A stretch of DNA of 64,000 nucleotides, taken from Kosakonia radicincitans DSM 16656 (GTDB lineage: Bacteria > Pseudomonadota > Gammaproteobacteria > Enterobacterales > Enterobacteriaceae). Made by a program: the position numbers and the translations under genes. The notes under the pieces were generated by a model, which was not told the origin of the DNA, did not search any database, and worked only from the letters and a program-made list of their open reading frames with translations. The DNA lies in assembly GCF_000280495.2 (NCBI RefSeq), contig NZ_CP018016.1, forward strand, positions 4,092,001 to 4,156,000, written 5' to 3'. Below are positions 1 to 9,014 of the stretch, piece after piece (positions within the stretch are counted from its first letter, which is position 1; every line of letters starts with the position of its first letter).

Positions 1-438
1 GAATTCAACCAGCAACTGGCCGACGTCAAATCACGGATGAAACTGCCGCCGCAGCCGGTTACTGCGCTGGTTTATACCCCCGCCGCGCACAGCGCCAACC
101 TGTGGACCAGCGACTCCGCGCAGGGCAAGTTGATGCAGCAACTGGGCTTCGCCCTTGCGCCGCTACCGGCCAATCTGCAAACCAGCCAGAGCCAGGGTAA
201 ACGCCACGACATCGTGCAACTGGGCGGAGAAAACCTTGCTGCCGGACTGGGCGGTGAAGCGCTGTTCCTGTTCGCCAGCGATCAAAAAGATGCCGACGCG
301 CTGAACGCGAATCCGTTGCTGGCGCATCTGCCTGCGGTACAGAACAAACGCGTTTACGCCCTCGGCGCAGAAACCTTCCGCCTGGACTACTACAGCGCTA
401 CCCGCGTGTTGCAGCGTTTGTCGGCGCTGTTTGGTTAA
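1..438 (+). CDS. fepB: Ferric enterobactin periplasmic binding protein, C-terminal part
   Basis: The open frame runs in from the left edge, so only the last 145 residues are present and the signal peptide and N-terminal lobe are missing. The protein binds ferric enterobactin in the periplasm and passes it to the FepD/FepG permease. The assignment rests on position and orientation: it converges with entS, as in the E. coli enterobactin region, and the C-terminal lobe ([16 protein letters not shown], then a [11 protein letters not shown] helix) looks like a class III metal-siderophore binding protein. The methionine at base 37 is internal and not a start. Confidence 0.9.
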   Translation, partial: EFNQQLADVKSRMKLPPQPVTALVYTPAAHSANLWTSDSAQGKLMQQLGFALAPLPANLQTSQSQGKRHDIVQLGGENLAAGLGGEALFLFASDQKDADALNANPLLAHLPAVQNKRVYALGAETFRLDYYSATRVLQRLSALFG

Positions 439-447
439 TCTGTTTGC

Positions 448-507
448 CGGTCTTATCCGGCCTGCGATCGAGATCCGCTAAACATGTAAGCCCGAAGCAC
501 CATCCGG
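448..507. repeat. REP-like palindromic unit
   Basis: Between the convergent ends of fepB and entS lies GCCGGTCTTATCCGGCCTGC, followed about 40 bases later by CATCCGGC. This is the TTATCCGGCCT signature of enterobacterial REP elements. It may end or protect both transcripts. The match is partial. Confidence 0.5.
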
Positions 508-518
508 CCGTAAGCTTC

Positions 519-1754
519 CTATGCAGTAGGCTGCGTCTGACGAAAACGGCGCAGCTCGCTGAGCGCCACCACCAGCACTAAACCGATCGCCGCCAGTACC
601 AGCCCGCTGATGCTCGCCGATGAGGCGGGCGTCATCATCGATCCCATCGCCCCCAGCAGCGCCGCGCCAATCGCATCGCCCGTCACGTTCTGCGCGGTCC
701 ACAAGCCGTTAATACGCCCGAGCATCGCTTCCGGCGTCTGGGTTTGCAGCAGGGTGTACTGCAACAGCGAACTCACGGCGGTCAGCCAGCCGCATAATGC
801 CAGGAACAGCACACCAAGCGCCCACACCGGCATCAGGCTGAACAGCCCTATCGCAACAAAAGCGCCGACGCTGGTCATCAGCATAATCACGCCAGGCCTT
901 TCGCTGTGCGCCAGCTTGCCGCTGGTCAATGCCCCAATCGCCGCACCAAGCGGCAACGCGGCATACAGCAGGCCGATTTCCGCCGCCGACATGTTCCAGC
1001 TCATCGCCAGCGCCGGATAAAGCACGCGCACCGCGCTGGCCATGGTTAACAGCCCGCCGAGCAGCGCGATACCGCCAATCAACGGGTTACGAAATAAAAA
1101 TTGCAGCGCCGTCAGCAGCGATTTCAGCGGATGCTCGCGCGGCTGCGGCGGTGGCGGCAACGCGGGCAGGCTGAGTAACGGCAACAGGGTGATAAATGTC
1201 CCCGCCGCTGCCAGACCGTAGTTCCACACCACGCCGCCCGAAGCCAGCAGCAGACCGCCGCACATCGGCGAAATCACCGACCCCAGACGCACTGTCAGCA
1301 TGGTGATCGCGCCCGCCTGCATCAGATTTTCCCGCCCGACCAGCGCAGGCGTTGCCGCCAGCAGCGCCGTCACGCCAAGCGCGCCGAAAAAGCCGTCCCA
1401 CAAACCCAGCAGATAGATCGCCGCCAGCGAAGGCTCCGCCAGTTGCGCGTTCAGACACAGGCCGATAAACCCAACGCCGCAGGTCAAACGCGCCAGTAAA
1501 ATCAGTTTCTTACGTTCATAGCGATCCGCCAGCACGCCGCCAAACATCAGGCCAATAAACATGGCCGAACCGGTCAGCGTGACCGATAACCCCACCTGCC
1601 AGCTGGAGTGGGTCATTGCCTGAATCTGCACCGGCACCGCTACGCCAAGCAGGCCCAGCGATAAAATCGAGATAAAACGCGCCAAAAACACTGCGCGAAA
1701 AGCCGGATGCGTGCGCAGCAGGCTAAGGTTCAACAGCCAGGATTGTTGTTTCAT
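519..1754 (-). CDS. entS: Enterobactin exporter, MFS family
   Basis: EntS exports enterobactin across the inner membrane by proton antiport. The product is 411 residues, near the 416 of E. coli EntS. It has twelve hydrophobic segments and the MFS loop motif [12 protein letters not shown] between helices 2 and 3. Stretches such as [15 protein letters not shown] and [23 protein letters not shown] are nearly the same as in E. coli. I chose ATG at 1754, giving MKQQSWLL as in E. coli; a GTG codon just upstream would add one residue. It is divergent from fepD across a Fur-type operator, so iron repression is expected. Confidence 0.96.
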   Translation of the reverse strand: MKQQSWLLNLSLLRTHPAFRAVFLARFISILSLGLLGVAVPVQIQAMTHSSWQVGLSVTLTGSAMFIGLMFGGVLADRYERKKLILLARLTCGVGFIGLCLNAQLAEPSLAAIYLLGLWDGFFGALGVTALLAATPALVGRENLMQAGAITMLTVRLGSVISPMCGGLLLASGGVVWNYGLAAAGTFITLLPLLSLPALPPPPQPREHPLKSLLTALQFLFRNPLIGGIALLGGLLTMASAVRVLYPALAMSWNMSAAEIGLLYAALPLGAAIGALTSGKLAHSERPGVIMLMTSVGAFVAIGLFSLMPVWALGVLFLALCGWLTAVSSLLQYTLLQTQTPEAMLGRINGLWTAQNVTGDAIGAALLGAMGSMMTPASSASISGLVLAAIGLVLVVALSELRRFRQTQPTA

Positions 1755-1825
1755 CACAGCGCCTTAAATACGTACTTTTTATGTCCATATGCCGGCTTCG
1801 CATGTTAACATATCAAAACAAGATC

Positions 1826-1850
1826 GATAACGATAATTACTATCATTATC
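1826..1850. promoter_or_regulatory. Fur box between entS and fepD
   Basis: GATAATTACTATCATTATC at 1832-1850 matches 16 of 19 positions of the Fur consensus, and an overlapping GATAACGATAATTACTATC begins at 1826. Overlapping sites that bind two Fur dimers are usual in this promoter. It ends 17 bases before the fepD start, so it should control fepDGC and probably entS. Confidence 0.85.
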
Positions 1851-1866
1851 AAATTTGGGACGTCTT

Positions 1867-2871
1867 ATGTCGTGTTCTGCTTTTCCGGCGCGCCCCTTTG
1901 CTCTCGCCGGACTATTGATACTGCTTGTTGTCGCCGCCGCACTCAGCCTGTTTATTGGCGCGAAACCGATGCCCGCCGCCGTGGTGATCGACGCGCTCTC
2001 CGGTGTCTGCCAGAGCGCGGACTGCACCGTAATCCGCGATGCGCGCCTGCCGCGCACGCTGGCGGGTCTGCTGGCCGGTGGCGCACTGGGGCTTGCTGGT
2101 GCGCTAATGCAAACCCTCACCCGTAATCCGCTGGCCGATCCCGGCCTGCTTGGCGTTAACTCCGGCGCCAGTTTCGCCATTGTGCTCGGCGCAGCGCTGC
2201 TCGGTATTTCGTCTCCGGCGGAACAATTACTGCTGGCGTTTTGCGGTGCGCTGGCCGCGTCGCTGCTGGTGGCCTTTACCGGCAGCCAGGGCGGCGGGCA
2301 ACTCAGTCCGGTGCGTCTGACGCTGGCGGGAGTCGCGCTTGGCGCGGTACTGGAAGGGCTCTCCAGCGGGATTGCGCTGCTGAATGCCGATGTCTATGAC
2401 CAGTTGCGATTCTGGCAGGCCGGGTCGCTGGATATCCGCACCCTGCAAACGTTGAAAATTGTGCTCATTCCGGTGCTACTGGCGGCGGCGATCGCGCTGC
2501 TGCTGAGCCGCTCACTCAACAGTTTGAGTCTCGGCAGCGATACCGCCACTGCGCTTGGCAGCAAGGTGGCGCGCACGCAATTACTTGGATTAGTGACCAT
2601 CACCGTGCTGTGCGGCAGCGCGACGGCGGTAGTCGGCCCGATTGCCTTTATCGGCCTGATGATGCCGCACATGGCGCGCTGGCTGGTGGGCGCGGATCAC
2701 CGCTGGTCGTTGCCAGTCACATTGCTTGCGACACCAGCGTTGTTGTTGTTCGCCGATATTATTGGCCGCCTGATTGTGCCCGGTGAGCTGCGCGTATCGG
2801 TAGTCAGCGCCTTTCTCGGTGCGCCTGTGCTGATTGTTCTGGTGCGCCGCGCACGCGGAGGTGGCCTGTGA
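1867..2871 (+). CDS. fepD: Ferric enterobactin ABC permease FepD
   Basis: One of two inner-membrane permeases that form the FepDGC2 importer for ferric enterobactin. The product is 334 residues, the E. coli length, starting MSCSAFPARP at the ATG at 1867. Hallmarks of the FecCD family are visible: ARLPRTLAGLLAGGALGLAGALMQ near residue 60, and VGPIAFIGLMMPHMAR, which includes the loop that contacts the ATPase. An upstream TTG in frame at 1855 lies next to the Fur box and is unlikely to be used. The TGA stop overlaps the fepG GTG start. Confidence 0.97.
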   Translation: MSCSAFPARPFALAGLLILLVVAAALSLFIGAKPMPAAVVIDALSGVCQSADCTVIRDARLPRTLAGLLAGGALGLAGALMQTLTRNPLADPGLLGVNSGASFAIVLGAALLGISSPAEQLLLAFCGALAASLLVAFTGSQGGGQLSPVRLTLAGVALGAVLEGLSSGIALLNADVYDQLRFWQAGSLDIRTLQTLKIVLIPVLLAAAIALLLSRSLNSLSLGSDTATALGSKVARTQLLGLVTITVLCGSATAVVGPIAFIGLMMPHMARWLVGADHRWSLPVTLLATPALLLFADIIGRLIVPGELRVSVVSAFLGAPVLIVLVRRARGGGL

Positions 2872-3860
2872 TTTCGCCGTCCCGTCGTTTAGTCGCCAGT
2901 TGCCTGCTGATGGTGTTTTGTACCGTGCTGATGGCGGTCTGGAGCCTGCGCAGCGGCGCAGTAACGCTGGAATTGCCCCAGGTGATGAACGCACTAACTG
3001 GCGATGCGCCGCGCGCGATTCAACTGGTGGTGATGGAGTGGCGTTTACCGCGCGTGCTGATGGCGCTGCTGGTCGGTGCCGCGCTCGGCGTCAGCGGCGC
3101 GATTTTTCAATCGCTGATGCGCAACCCGTTAGGTAGCCCGGATGTGATGGGCTTTAACACCGGCGCGTGGAGCGGCGTGCTGGTGGCGATGGTGCTGTTT
3201 GGTCAGCATTTAACGGCCATTGCGCTGGCGGCGATGGCGGGCGGTATGCTCACCTCGCTGGTGGTCTGGCTGCTGGCCTGGCGCAACGGCATTGAAACCT
3301 TCCGCCTGATTATTGTCGGCATTGGCGTGCGTGCGATGCTGGTGGCGTTCAATACCTGGCTGCTGCTGCAGGCGTCGCTGGAAACTGCCGTCACCGCCGG
3401 GCTGTGGAATGCTGGCTCATTGAACGGCCTGACCTGGGCGAAAACGCTGCCTTCCGCGCCAATCATTATGCTGATGTTCGTGTGCGCCGCCCTGCTCGTC
3501 CGCCGGATGCGGTTGCTGGAGATGGGTGATGACAGCGCCTGCGCGCTTGGTGTCAGCGTCGAGCGTTCACGCTTGCTGTTAATGCTGGTGGCGGTGGCGC
3601 TGACAGCGTCGGCTACCGCGCTGGCGGGGCCGATTTCATTTATCGCTCTGGTAGCGCCACACATCGCCCGGCGCATCAGCGCCACCGCCCGTTGGGGCTT
3701 AATGCAGTCTGCCCTGTGCGGCGCGTTGCTGTTATTGCTGGCGGATTTTGTCGCCCAGCAAGGGTTTACGCCTTATCAGTTGCCGGTGGGTGTGGTCACC
3801 GTCAGCCTTGGCGGTATCTACCTTATCGCCTTGTTAATTCAGGAGTCCCGCAAGAAATGA
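2868..3860 (+). CDS. fepG: Ferric enterobactin ABC permease FepG
   Basis: The second permease of the ferric enterobactin importer. At 330 residues it has the E. coli length. It starts with GTG inside the fepD stop (GTGA overlap) and ends in an ATGA overlap with fepC, so the three genes are translationally coupled. Family features are WRLPRVLMALLVGAALGVSGAIFQ and AGPISFIALVAPHIARRIS, the EAA-like loop that docks on FepC. The closing LIQESRKK is a short cytoplasmic tail. Confidence 0.97.
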   Translation: MISPSRRLVASCLLMVFCTVLMAVWSLRSGAVTLELPQVMNALTGDAPRAIQLVVMEWRLPRVLMALLVGAALGVSGAIFQSLMRNPLGSPDVMGFNTGAWSGVLVAMVLFGQHLTAIALAAMAGGMLTSLVVWLLAWRNGIETFRLIIVGIGVRAMLVAFNTWLLLQASLETAVTAGLWNAGSLNGLTWAKTLPSAPIIMLMFVCAALLVRRMRLLEMGDDSACALGVSVERSRLLLMLVAVALTASATALAGPISFIALVAPHIARRISATARWGLMQSALCGALLLLLADFVAQQGFTPYQLPVGVVTVSLGGIYLIALLIQESRKK

Positions 3861-4672
3861 CCGATTTATCTTCCCGTTTGCGCGGCGCAGACTTAACGCT
3901 GGGTTATGGCAAAAAAATCATTGCCGAGCAGCTAAGCGTTGCCATTCCCGACGGCCATTTCACCGCCATTATCGGCCCCAACGGCTGCGGTAAATCAACG
4001 CTGCTGCGCACGCTGAGCCGCCTGATGACGCCCGCACAGGGGCATGTTTATCTCGATGGCGAGCAGATCCAGCGCTTCGCCAGCAAAGAGGTGGCGCGGC
4101 GTGTCGGGCTGCTGGCGCAAAACGCCACCACGCCGGGCGATATCACCGTGCAGGAGCTGGTGGCACGCGGTCGCTACCCGCATCAGCCGCTGTTCACCCG
4201 CTGGCGTAAAGAGGATGAAGACGCCGTGGCGCGGGCGATGAAAGCCACCGGCATGGATTCGCTGGCCAGCCAGAGTGTCGATACGCTCTCCGGCGGCCAG
4301 CGGCAACGGGCGTGGATTGCGATGGTGCTGGCGCAGGAGACGGCCATCATGCTGCTCGATGAACCCACCACCTGGCTCGATATCAGCTACCAGATCGATC
4401 TGCTGGAGTTGTTAAGCGCGCTGAACCGCGAACAGGGTTATACGCTGGCGGCGGTGCTGCATGATTTGAATCAGGCCTGCCGCTACGCCACGCATCTGAT
4501 TGCACTGCGCGATGGCAAAATTGTCGCGCAGGGCGCGCCCAAAGAGATTGTCACCGCCGAATTGATAGAAGCGGTCTACGGTCTGCGCTGCATGATCATT
4601 GACGATCCGGTGGCGCATACGCCGCTGGTGGTGCCGCTGGGGCGCAGCGGAATAGAGTCCCGAAAGACTTAG
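3857..4672 (+). CDS. fepC: Ferric enterobactin ABC ATPase FepC
   Basis: ATP-binding subunit of FepDGC, 271 residues as in E. coli, starting MTDLSSRLRG at the ATG that overlaps the fepG stop. Walker A is GPNGCGKST, the signature is LSGGQRQR, and Walker B is IMLLDEPTTWLD; the H-loop histidine is in AVLHDLNQACRYA. An in-frame extension reaching back into fepG is rejected. The gene converges on entF. In E. coli fepE lies in this gap, but here only about 210 bases of repeats and hairpins separate fepC from entF. Confidence 0.97.
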   Translation: MTDLSSRLRGADLTLGYGKKIIAEQLSVAIPDGHFTAIIGPNGCGKSTLLRTLSRLMTPAQGHVYLDGEQIQRFASKEVARRVGLLAQNATTPGDITVQELVARGRYPHQPLFTRWRKEDEDAVARAMKATGMDSLASQSVDTLSGGQRQRAWIAMVLAQETAIMLLDEPTTWLDISYQIDLLELLSALNREQGYTLAAVLHDLNQACRYATHLIALRDGKIVAQGAPKEIVTAELIEAVYGLRCMIIDDPVAHTPLVVPLGRSGIESRKT

Positions 4673-4752
4673 TGCAATCGGCAAGCTGTGCCACATAATC
4701 TCAGCCCGGGGAAAGCGAGTTTCTCCAGAGGATATGTCACTCCAGAGGTATT

Positions 4753-4808
4753 GTTCCGTTCACCTGGTATGCAAGAGTTTCAGAAACGCACTAACACGTG
4801 AACGGAAC
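4753..4808. repeat. 56-bp palindromic repeat, copy A
   Basis: Perfect 11-base inverted ends (GTTCCGTTCAC and GTGAACGGAAC) flank a core with the small palindrome GTTTCAGAAAC. A second copy of exactly 56 bases occurs at 19828-19883 with 43 of 56 positions identical. Equal length and conserved ends and core, with variable bases between, indicate a dispersed intergenic repeat family. The length recalls the E. coli boxC repeats, but that link is not established here. Confidence 0.7.
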
Positions 4809-4818
4809 TACTCCACAA

Positions 4819-4838
4819 ACGCCTTATCCGGCCTGCGA
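4819..4838. repeat. REP-like half unit
   Basis: ACGCCTTATCCGGCCTGCGA has the conserved core of enterobacterial REP sequences. It lies between the convergent genes fepC and entF, a typical REP position. Its partner half is weak or missing. Confidence 0.5.
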
Positions 4839-4850
4839 TGCAAACCTCCT

Positions 4851-4873
4851 GCCCGCTAAACGCGTTAGCGGGC
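4851..4873. terminator. Hairpin between fepC and entF
   Basis: GCCCGCTAA and TTAGCGGGC form a 9-bp stem around a 5-base loop. It sits 12 bases beyond the entF stop, between convergent genes, so it could end transcription from both sides. No long T run follows on either strand, so intrinsic termination is uncertain. Confidence 0.5.
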
Positions 4874-4884
4874 AACAGGCAATA

Positions 4885-7800
4885 TCACTCCCCCAGGATC
4901 TCCCTTAACACCGGCCCGATACGCTCAAACGCCTGCGGCGAAATAATATCAACATGGGCGCAATCCTGGCGATACACCGCCAGTTCCCGCACCCACGGCG
5001 CCCAGGCTTTGTGCGGATCGGTGCCTGCGGGCAGCGTGCGTTCGGCGACAAACAGCGTCGCCTTACCGTCAAATGGCAGGCTGTGCGCAGTGGTCAGCAA
5101 ACGCACCGCATCGGCGTAGTTGCCTTCAATAGTAGAAAACAGCTCGCCGGAGCCTTGCCCCTGTTGGGCGGCAAGAAAGGCCTGCCGTTCACGCTCAATC
5201 TCTGCCAGCACTTGCGGATCCAGCCCGTTGGCCTCTTTCTCCGCCCAGTTTTGCGTCTCCGGCGGCCAGGTGTCGAGCAGACCAAGGAAGGCCACCTCTT
5301 CGCCCCTCGCCCGCAAACGCGCGGCAATGCCCTGCGCCAGCGTGCCGCCAAGCGAGTAACCGAACAGGTGATAAGGCCCGTGCGGCTGCTGCGCCAGCAG
5401 CGTGGCAAGATGTTGCTCGCAGGCTTCATCCAGCGTTGCCGCCTGCTGTAGCGGCCCAGAAGGTCGCGGCGACTGAATGCCGGTTATCGACCAGCGCGGC
5501 GCGAGGTAACGCGCCAGCACGCTGAACTGCCAGGCAAAACCGGAAGCCGGATGGAAGCAGAACAGCGTCGGGCCGTCGCTTTCACGCAGCGGCAGCAGCG
5601 TTTCCATACCGAGGCGCTGCGCCTGCTCCGCCGTCAGGCTCTGCTCCAGCAGCGCGGCGAGTTTCTCCACCGTAGATGCAACCATAATCTGCCCCGGCGT
5701 CACCGGCCTTTGATGCTCGCGGCTGAGCTGTGCCGCCAGACGCATCGCCAGCAGCGAGTGGCCGCCCAGCGCAAAGAAATCGGCCTGCGCATCCTGCACC
5801 TCGCAGCCCAACAGCGCGGCAAACGCCTGCGCCACGCGTGTTTCCATCCCGGTATTCACCGGGCGACCACAGCGTGCCGCCGCCAGTTCCGGTAACGGCA
5901 GCGCTTTGCGATCGAGTTTACCGTTCGCGCTCAGCGGCAAGGCGCTCAGTTGCAGCAGGCGCACCGGCACCATATGCGGCGGCAGTTGCTCACGCAGTTG
6001 ATCCAGCAACGCGGCGGTATCGAGCGGCAAACCGGACGCGGAAACCACATAGCCCACCAGCTGACGCGCATCGCCGCCGCTGGCCGCCGCCTGATTAAAG
6101 ACGCAGGCATGCGCCACCGCCTGCGCCACATCCGCCAAAGCCAGCATCGCCCGGTCAATTTCGCCCAGTTCAATACGCTGGCCGCGAATTTTCAGTTGAT
6201 CGTCGCTGCGCCCCAGATATTCCACCGCGCCATTTTCCAGCCAGCGCGCCACATCGCCGGTACGGTACATACGCTCGCCGGGGGCGAACGGATCGGCAAT
6301 AAAGCGGCTGGCGGTCAGATCCGGACGTCCCAGATAGCCCTGCGCCAGTTGAATACCGGTCAGATAGAGATCGCCCGCCACGCCCGGCGGCACCGGACGC
6401 ATCATGCCGTCGAGAATACGCAGCCCGGTATTCCACACCGGGAAGCCAATCGGCACGCTGTTGCCGCGCACCTGCGCCAGCGCTTCGCCGTGCGCCGGAT
6501 ACCAGCTCACGTCCACCGCCGCTTCCGTCGGGCCATACAGGTTATGCAGCGGCGCGCCGGTCAGGTGTTGCCATTCGCGGCACAATTCTGCCGGCAACGC
6601 TTCGCCGCTACAGAACACCTGTTTAAGCGTTCGACAGCGCTGCTGCGCACTCTCCGGCGTCAGCGAAGCGACAAAAGCCGCCAGCATCGACGGCACGAAA
6701 TGGGTCGTGGTTACGCCATATTCGGCAAAGAAAACCTGTAACGCTTGCGGATCGCGGTGCGCTTCCGGCTCGGCCATCACCAGGCTGGCCCCGGCGATAA
6801 ACGGCCACCAGAATTCCCACACCGAGACGTCAAAACTGCATGGCGTTTTCTGCGCCACCACATCCTGCGCAGTCAGCGGGTACTGTTCCTGCATCCACAG
6901 CAGGCGGTTGACGATGGCGGTCTGGCCGACCATCACCCCTTTCGGTCGCCCGGTGGAGCCGGAGGTAAAAATGATATACGCCGTCTGTTCCGGGCGTGCC
7001 AGATTGAGCGCTTCACTGCCCTGCGCGGCCAGCGGCTGCTGGTAGCAGAAGTGCGCCAGCCCCGGAATATCGCTAAAGCGGGAGAGTTGATCTTCTGCGG
7101 TGATCAACAACCTTGGCTGCGCATCTTCCAGCATCATCCGCAGACGTTCGTCCGGGTAGCCAGTATCCAGCGGCAGCCAGGCGGCGCCCGCTTCGACAAT
7201 GCCGTGCAGCGCCAGCGTCAGGAAGACCGAGCGCGGCAACGCCACCGCTACGCTGTCGCCGGGTTGCACGCCAAGCTGACGCAGATGCTGCGCCAGCGCG
7301 ACAACCTGTTCACGCATTTCGCGGTAACTGAACTGCCAGCGGGCATCGCGCAATGCAGGTGCGTCCGGGGTTTTCGCTGCCTGCATCGCCACTAAATCGC
7401 TTAAGGTTGTGGTCGGCAGCATCATGCCGGTATCGTTAATGTTTGCCAGCTGTTGCGCTTCGTGCCGGGCAAGCAGATCGGCATCGCCGCTGCGCAGCGC
7501 CGGGTTTTCGGCAAACTGCGCCAGTAATTGGCCCAGCCGCGCCACATGGCCGCGCAGTGTGGCTTCATCGTAACGGCTGCGGTTCGCCAACACTTCAACG
7601 GCAAGACCGCCCTCTTCATCCGGGAACAGTGCAATCTCCAGATCGTTGACCGGCCCGGTCGCCAGCGTGTGCGTGATGCCGTGAATGCCATCGACATCCA
7701 GCAAGTAGTCAAACATTTTGACGTTGAATACCGGGCCAAACAGCGGCTCATCGCCGGCGGCGCGGCCCACATCACGGACAATCTGTTCGGCATCGTAACG

Positions 7801-8772
7801 CTGATGACGACGCATCACTTTCAGGCTGCCCGCCAGTTGCGCGGCCAATTCCGCGAGGGTTTGCGCGCCATCGATATGAATGCCCAACGGCAGCACGTTG
7901 AGTACCGGCCCGGTCGCCGTCAGCGCAGCGGAACCCATGCGGCGCATAAAGATAAACCCGGCGGCGTAATCCATCCGCCCGCACAGACGACCGAGCCACA
8001 GCGCCACCAGCGCCAGCCCCAGATCGGCAGGCTGGCTATTCGGCAGCGCGCGAGTTAAACGGCGGAAATCATCAGTATTGAGCGCAACGTTCAGGCGCAG
8101 AATGTCAGTGGTCGCCGCGCGTCCCGGCAGCGGTGTCGGCGAGAGTGAAACCGGCGGTGGCAGTTCGCTGCGCTGTTTCGCCCAGAAAGCGGCATCGCGC
8201 TGCCAGCCGTCGCTGTCGCGATAACGCTGATACTCTTCCACCACTTCCGCAAACGGCGTAAAGGGGGATGATGGCGTTTCGTCTCCGCGTCGCCAGGCGC
8301 TGTAAATGGCGGCAATCTGGCGGGTAATTGCCGGGAAACTGAAGCCATCGACCAGTAAGTGATGATAGCGCTGATACCAGTACCAGCACTGTTCGCCCAC
8401 GCGCAGGAGTTGATGGCAGACCAGCGGTTTACCGCTCTCGACGCGCAGGTTTTGCGCCAGATCGGCGCGCATAATGTTCAGCGCGGCGGTATGCGCATCG
8501 CTGTGGGAGCGTAAATCGGTGATGGCGGGCTGCGCAAACTGTTGCGATTCATCCACCCACTGCCAGACGTCGCCGTTATCTTCCTCAAAGCGCATGCGCA
8601 GCGTATCGGCCTGCGCCATACCGGTGACAATCGCCTGCGCCAGCAGCGCGGCATCGATATCGCCCTTCAGCTCAACATAGTGCGCCACGCTCCAGGCGTT
8701 GGGCAGCGACGAGAGTTTTTCCGCCATCCAGATCCCTGGCTGGGCGGCGACCAGCGGTAAACGTTGCGTCAT
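4885..8772 (-). CDS. entF: Enterobactin non-ribosomal peptide synthetase EntF
   Basis: EntF activates serine, condenses it with dihydroxybenzoate and cyclises three DHB-Ser units to enterobactin. The order over 1295 residues is condensation (HHLLVDG at 137-143), adenylation (IIFTSGSTGRPKG near 600; GELLKIRGQRIE-type core near 860), carrier protein (GGHSL, pantetheinylated Ser 1006) and thioesterase. The thioesterase triad appears intact: Ser 1140 in GYSLGG, Asp near 1167 in GLLDTW, and His 1273 in CAHVDI. Length and positions fit E. coli EntF (1293). EntD, encoded at 12805, would load the carrier domain. The start overlaps the ybdZ stop by four bases. Confidence 0.98.
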   Translation of the reverse strand: MTQRLPLVAAQPGIWMAEKLSSLPNAWSVAHYVELKGDIDAALLAQAIVTGMAQADTLRMRFEEDNGDVWQWVDESQQFAQPAITDLRSHSDAHTAALNIMRADLAQNLRVESGKPLVCHQLLRVGEQCWYWYQRYHHLLVDGFSFPAITRQIAAIYSAWRRGDETPSSPFTPFAEVVEEYQRYRDSDGWQRDAAFWAKQRSELPPPVSLSPTPLPGRAATTDILRLNVALNTDDFRRLTRALPNSQPADLGLALVALWLGRLCGRMDYAAGFIFMRRMGSAALTATGPVLNVLPLGIHIDGAQTLAELAAQLAGSLKVMRRHQRYDAEQIVRDVGRAAGDEPLFGPVFNVKMFDYLLDVDGIHGITHTLATGPVNDLEIALFPDEEGGLAVEVLANRSRYDEATLRGHVARLGQLLAQFAENPALRSGDADLLARHEAQQLANINDTGMMLPTTTLSDLVAMQAAKTPDAPALRDARWQFSYREMREQVVALAQHLRQLGVQPGDSVAVALPRSVFLTLALHGIVEAGAAWLPLDTGYPDERLRMMLEDAQPRLLITAEDQLSRFSDIPGLAHFCYQQPLAAQGSEALNLARPEQTAYIIFTSGSTGRPKGVMVGQTAIVNRLLWMQEQYPLTAQDVVAQKTPCSFDVSVWEFWWPFIAGASLVMAEPEAHRDPQALQVFFAEYGVTTTHFVPSMLAAFVASLTPESAQQRCRTLKQVFCSGEALPAELCREWQHLTGAPLHNLYGPTEAAVDVSWYPAHGEALAQVRGNSVPIGFPVWNTGLRILDGMMRPVPPGVAGDLYLTGIQLAQGYLGRPDLTASRFIADPFAPGERMYRTGDVARWLENGAVEYLGRSDDQLKIRGQRIELGEIDRAMLALADVAQAVAHACVFNQAAASGGDARQLVGYVVSASGLPLDTAALLDQLREQLPPHMVPVRLLQLSALPLSANGKLDRKALPLPELAAARCGRPVNTGMETRVAQAFAALLGCEVQDAQADFFALGGHSLLAMRLAAQLSREHQRPVTPGQIMVASTVEKLAALLEQSLTAEQAQRLGMETLLPLRESDGPTLFCFHPASGFAWQFSVLARYLAPRWSITGIQSPRPSGPLQQAATLDEACEQHLATLLAQQPHGPYHLFGYSLGGTLAQGIAARLRARGEEVAFLGLLDTWPPETQNWAEKEANGLDPQVLAEIERERQAFLAAQQGQGSGELFSTIEGNYADAVRLLTTAHSLPFDGKATLFVAERTLPAGTDPHKAWAPWVRELAVYRQDCAHVDIISPQAFERIGPVLREILGE

Positions 8773-8987
8773 TGGCCGCTCCTTGCAGTCACGTAGTGCG
8801 CCGGGGTTAAGGTCTGCCAGTGAGCGTCAAGCCACCTATTGCAGGCTTCCTGTGGCTGCGGTTCGCACACCACGCGCCAGCCGCCAGGCAACGCGCACTG
8901 TGCAGGCCACAAACTGTATTGCTGCTGGCTGTTTTGCAGAATATAAAACCGCCCTTGCGGATTATCGAAGGGGTTGGTGAACTCCAT
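8769..8987 (-). CDS. ybdZ: MbtH-like protein, EntF partner
   Basis: A 72-residue MbtH-family protein that binds and stimulates the EntF adenylation domain. The family pattern is clear: NPFDNPQGRFYILQN near the N-terminus, QYSLWP, then GGWRVV. It is coupled to entF by a 4-base overlap and follows fes by 27 bases, the standard fes-ybdZ-entF order. The start is ATG at 8987 with an AGGAG-type site just upstream. Confidence 0.95.
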   Translation of the reverse strand: MEFTNPFDNPQGRFYILQNSQQQYSLWPAQCALPGGWRVVCEPQPQEACNRWLDAHWQTLTPAHYVTARSGQ

Positions 8988-9014
8988 AGCAAACTCCTGT
9001 CATAGAAAGGCGCG

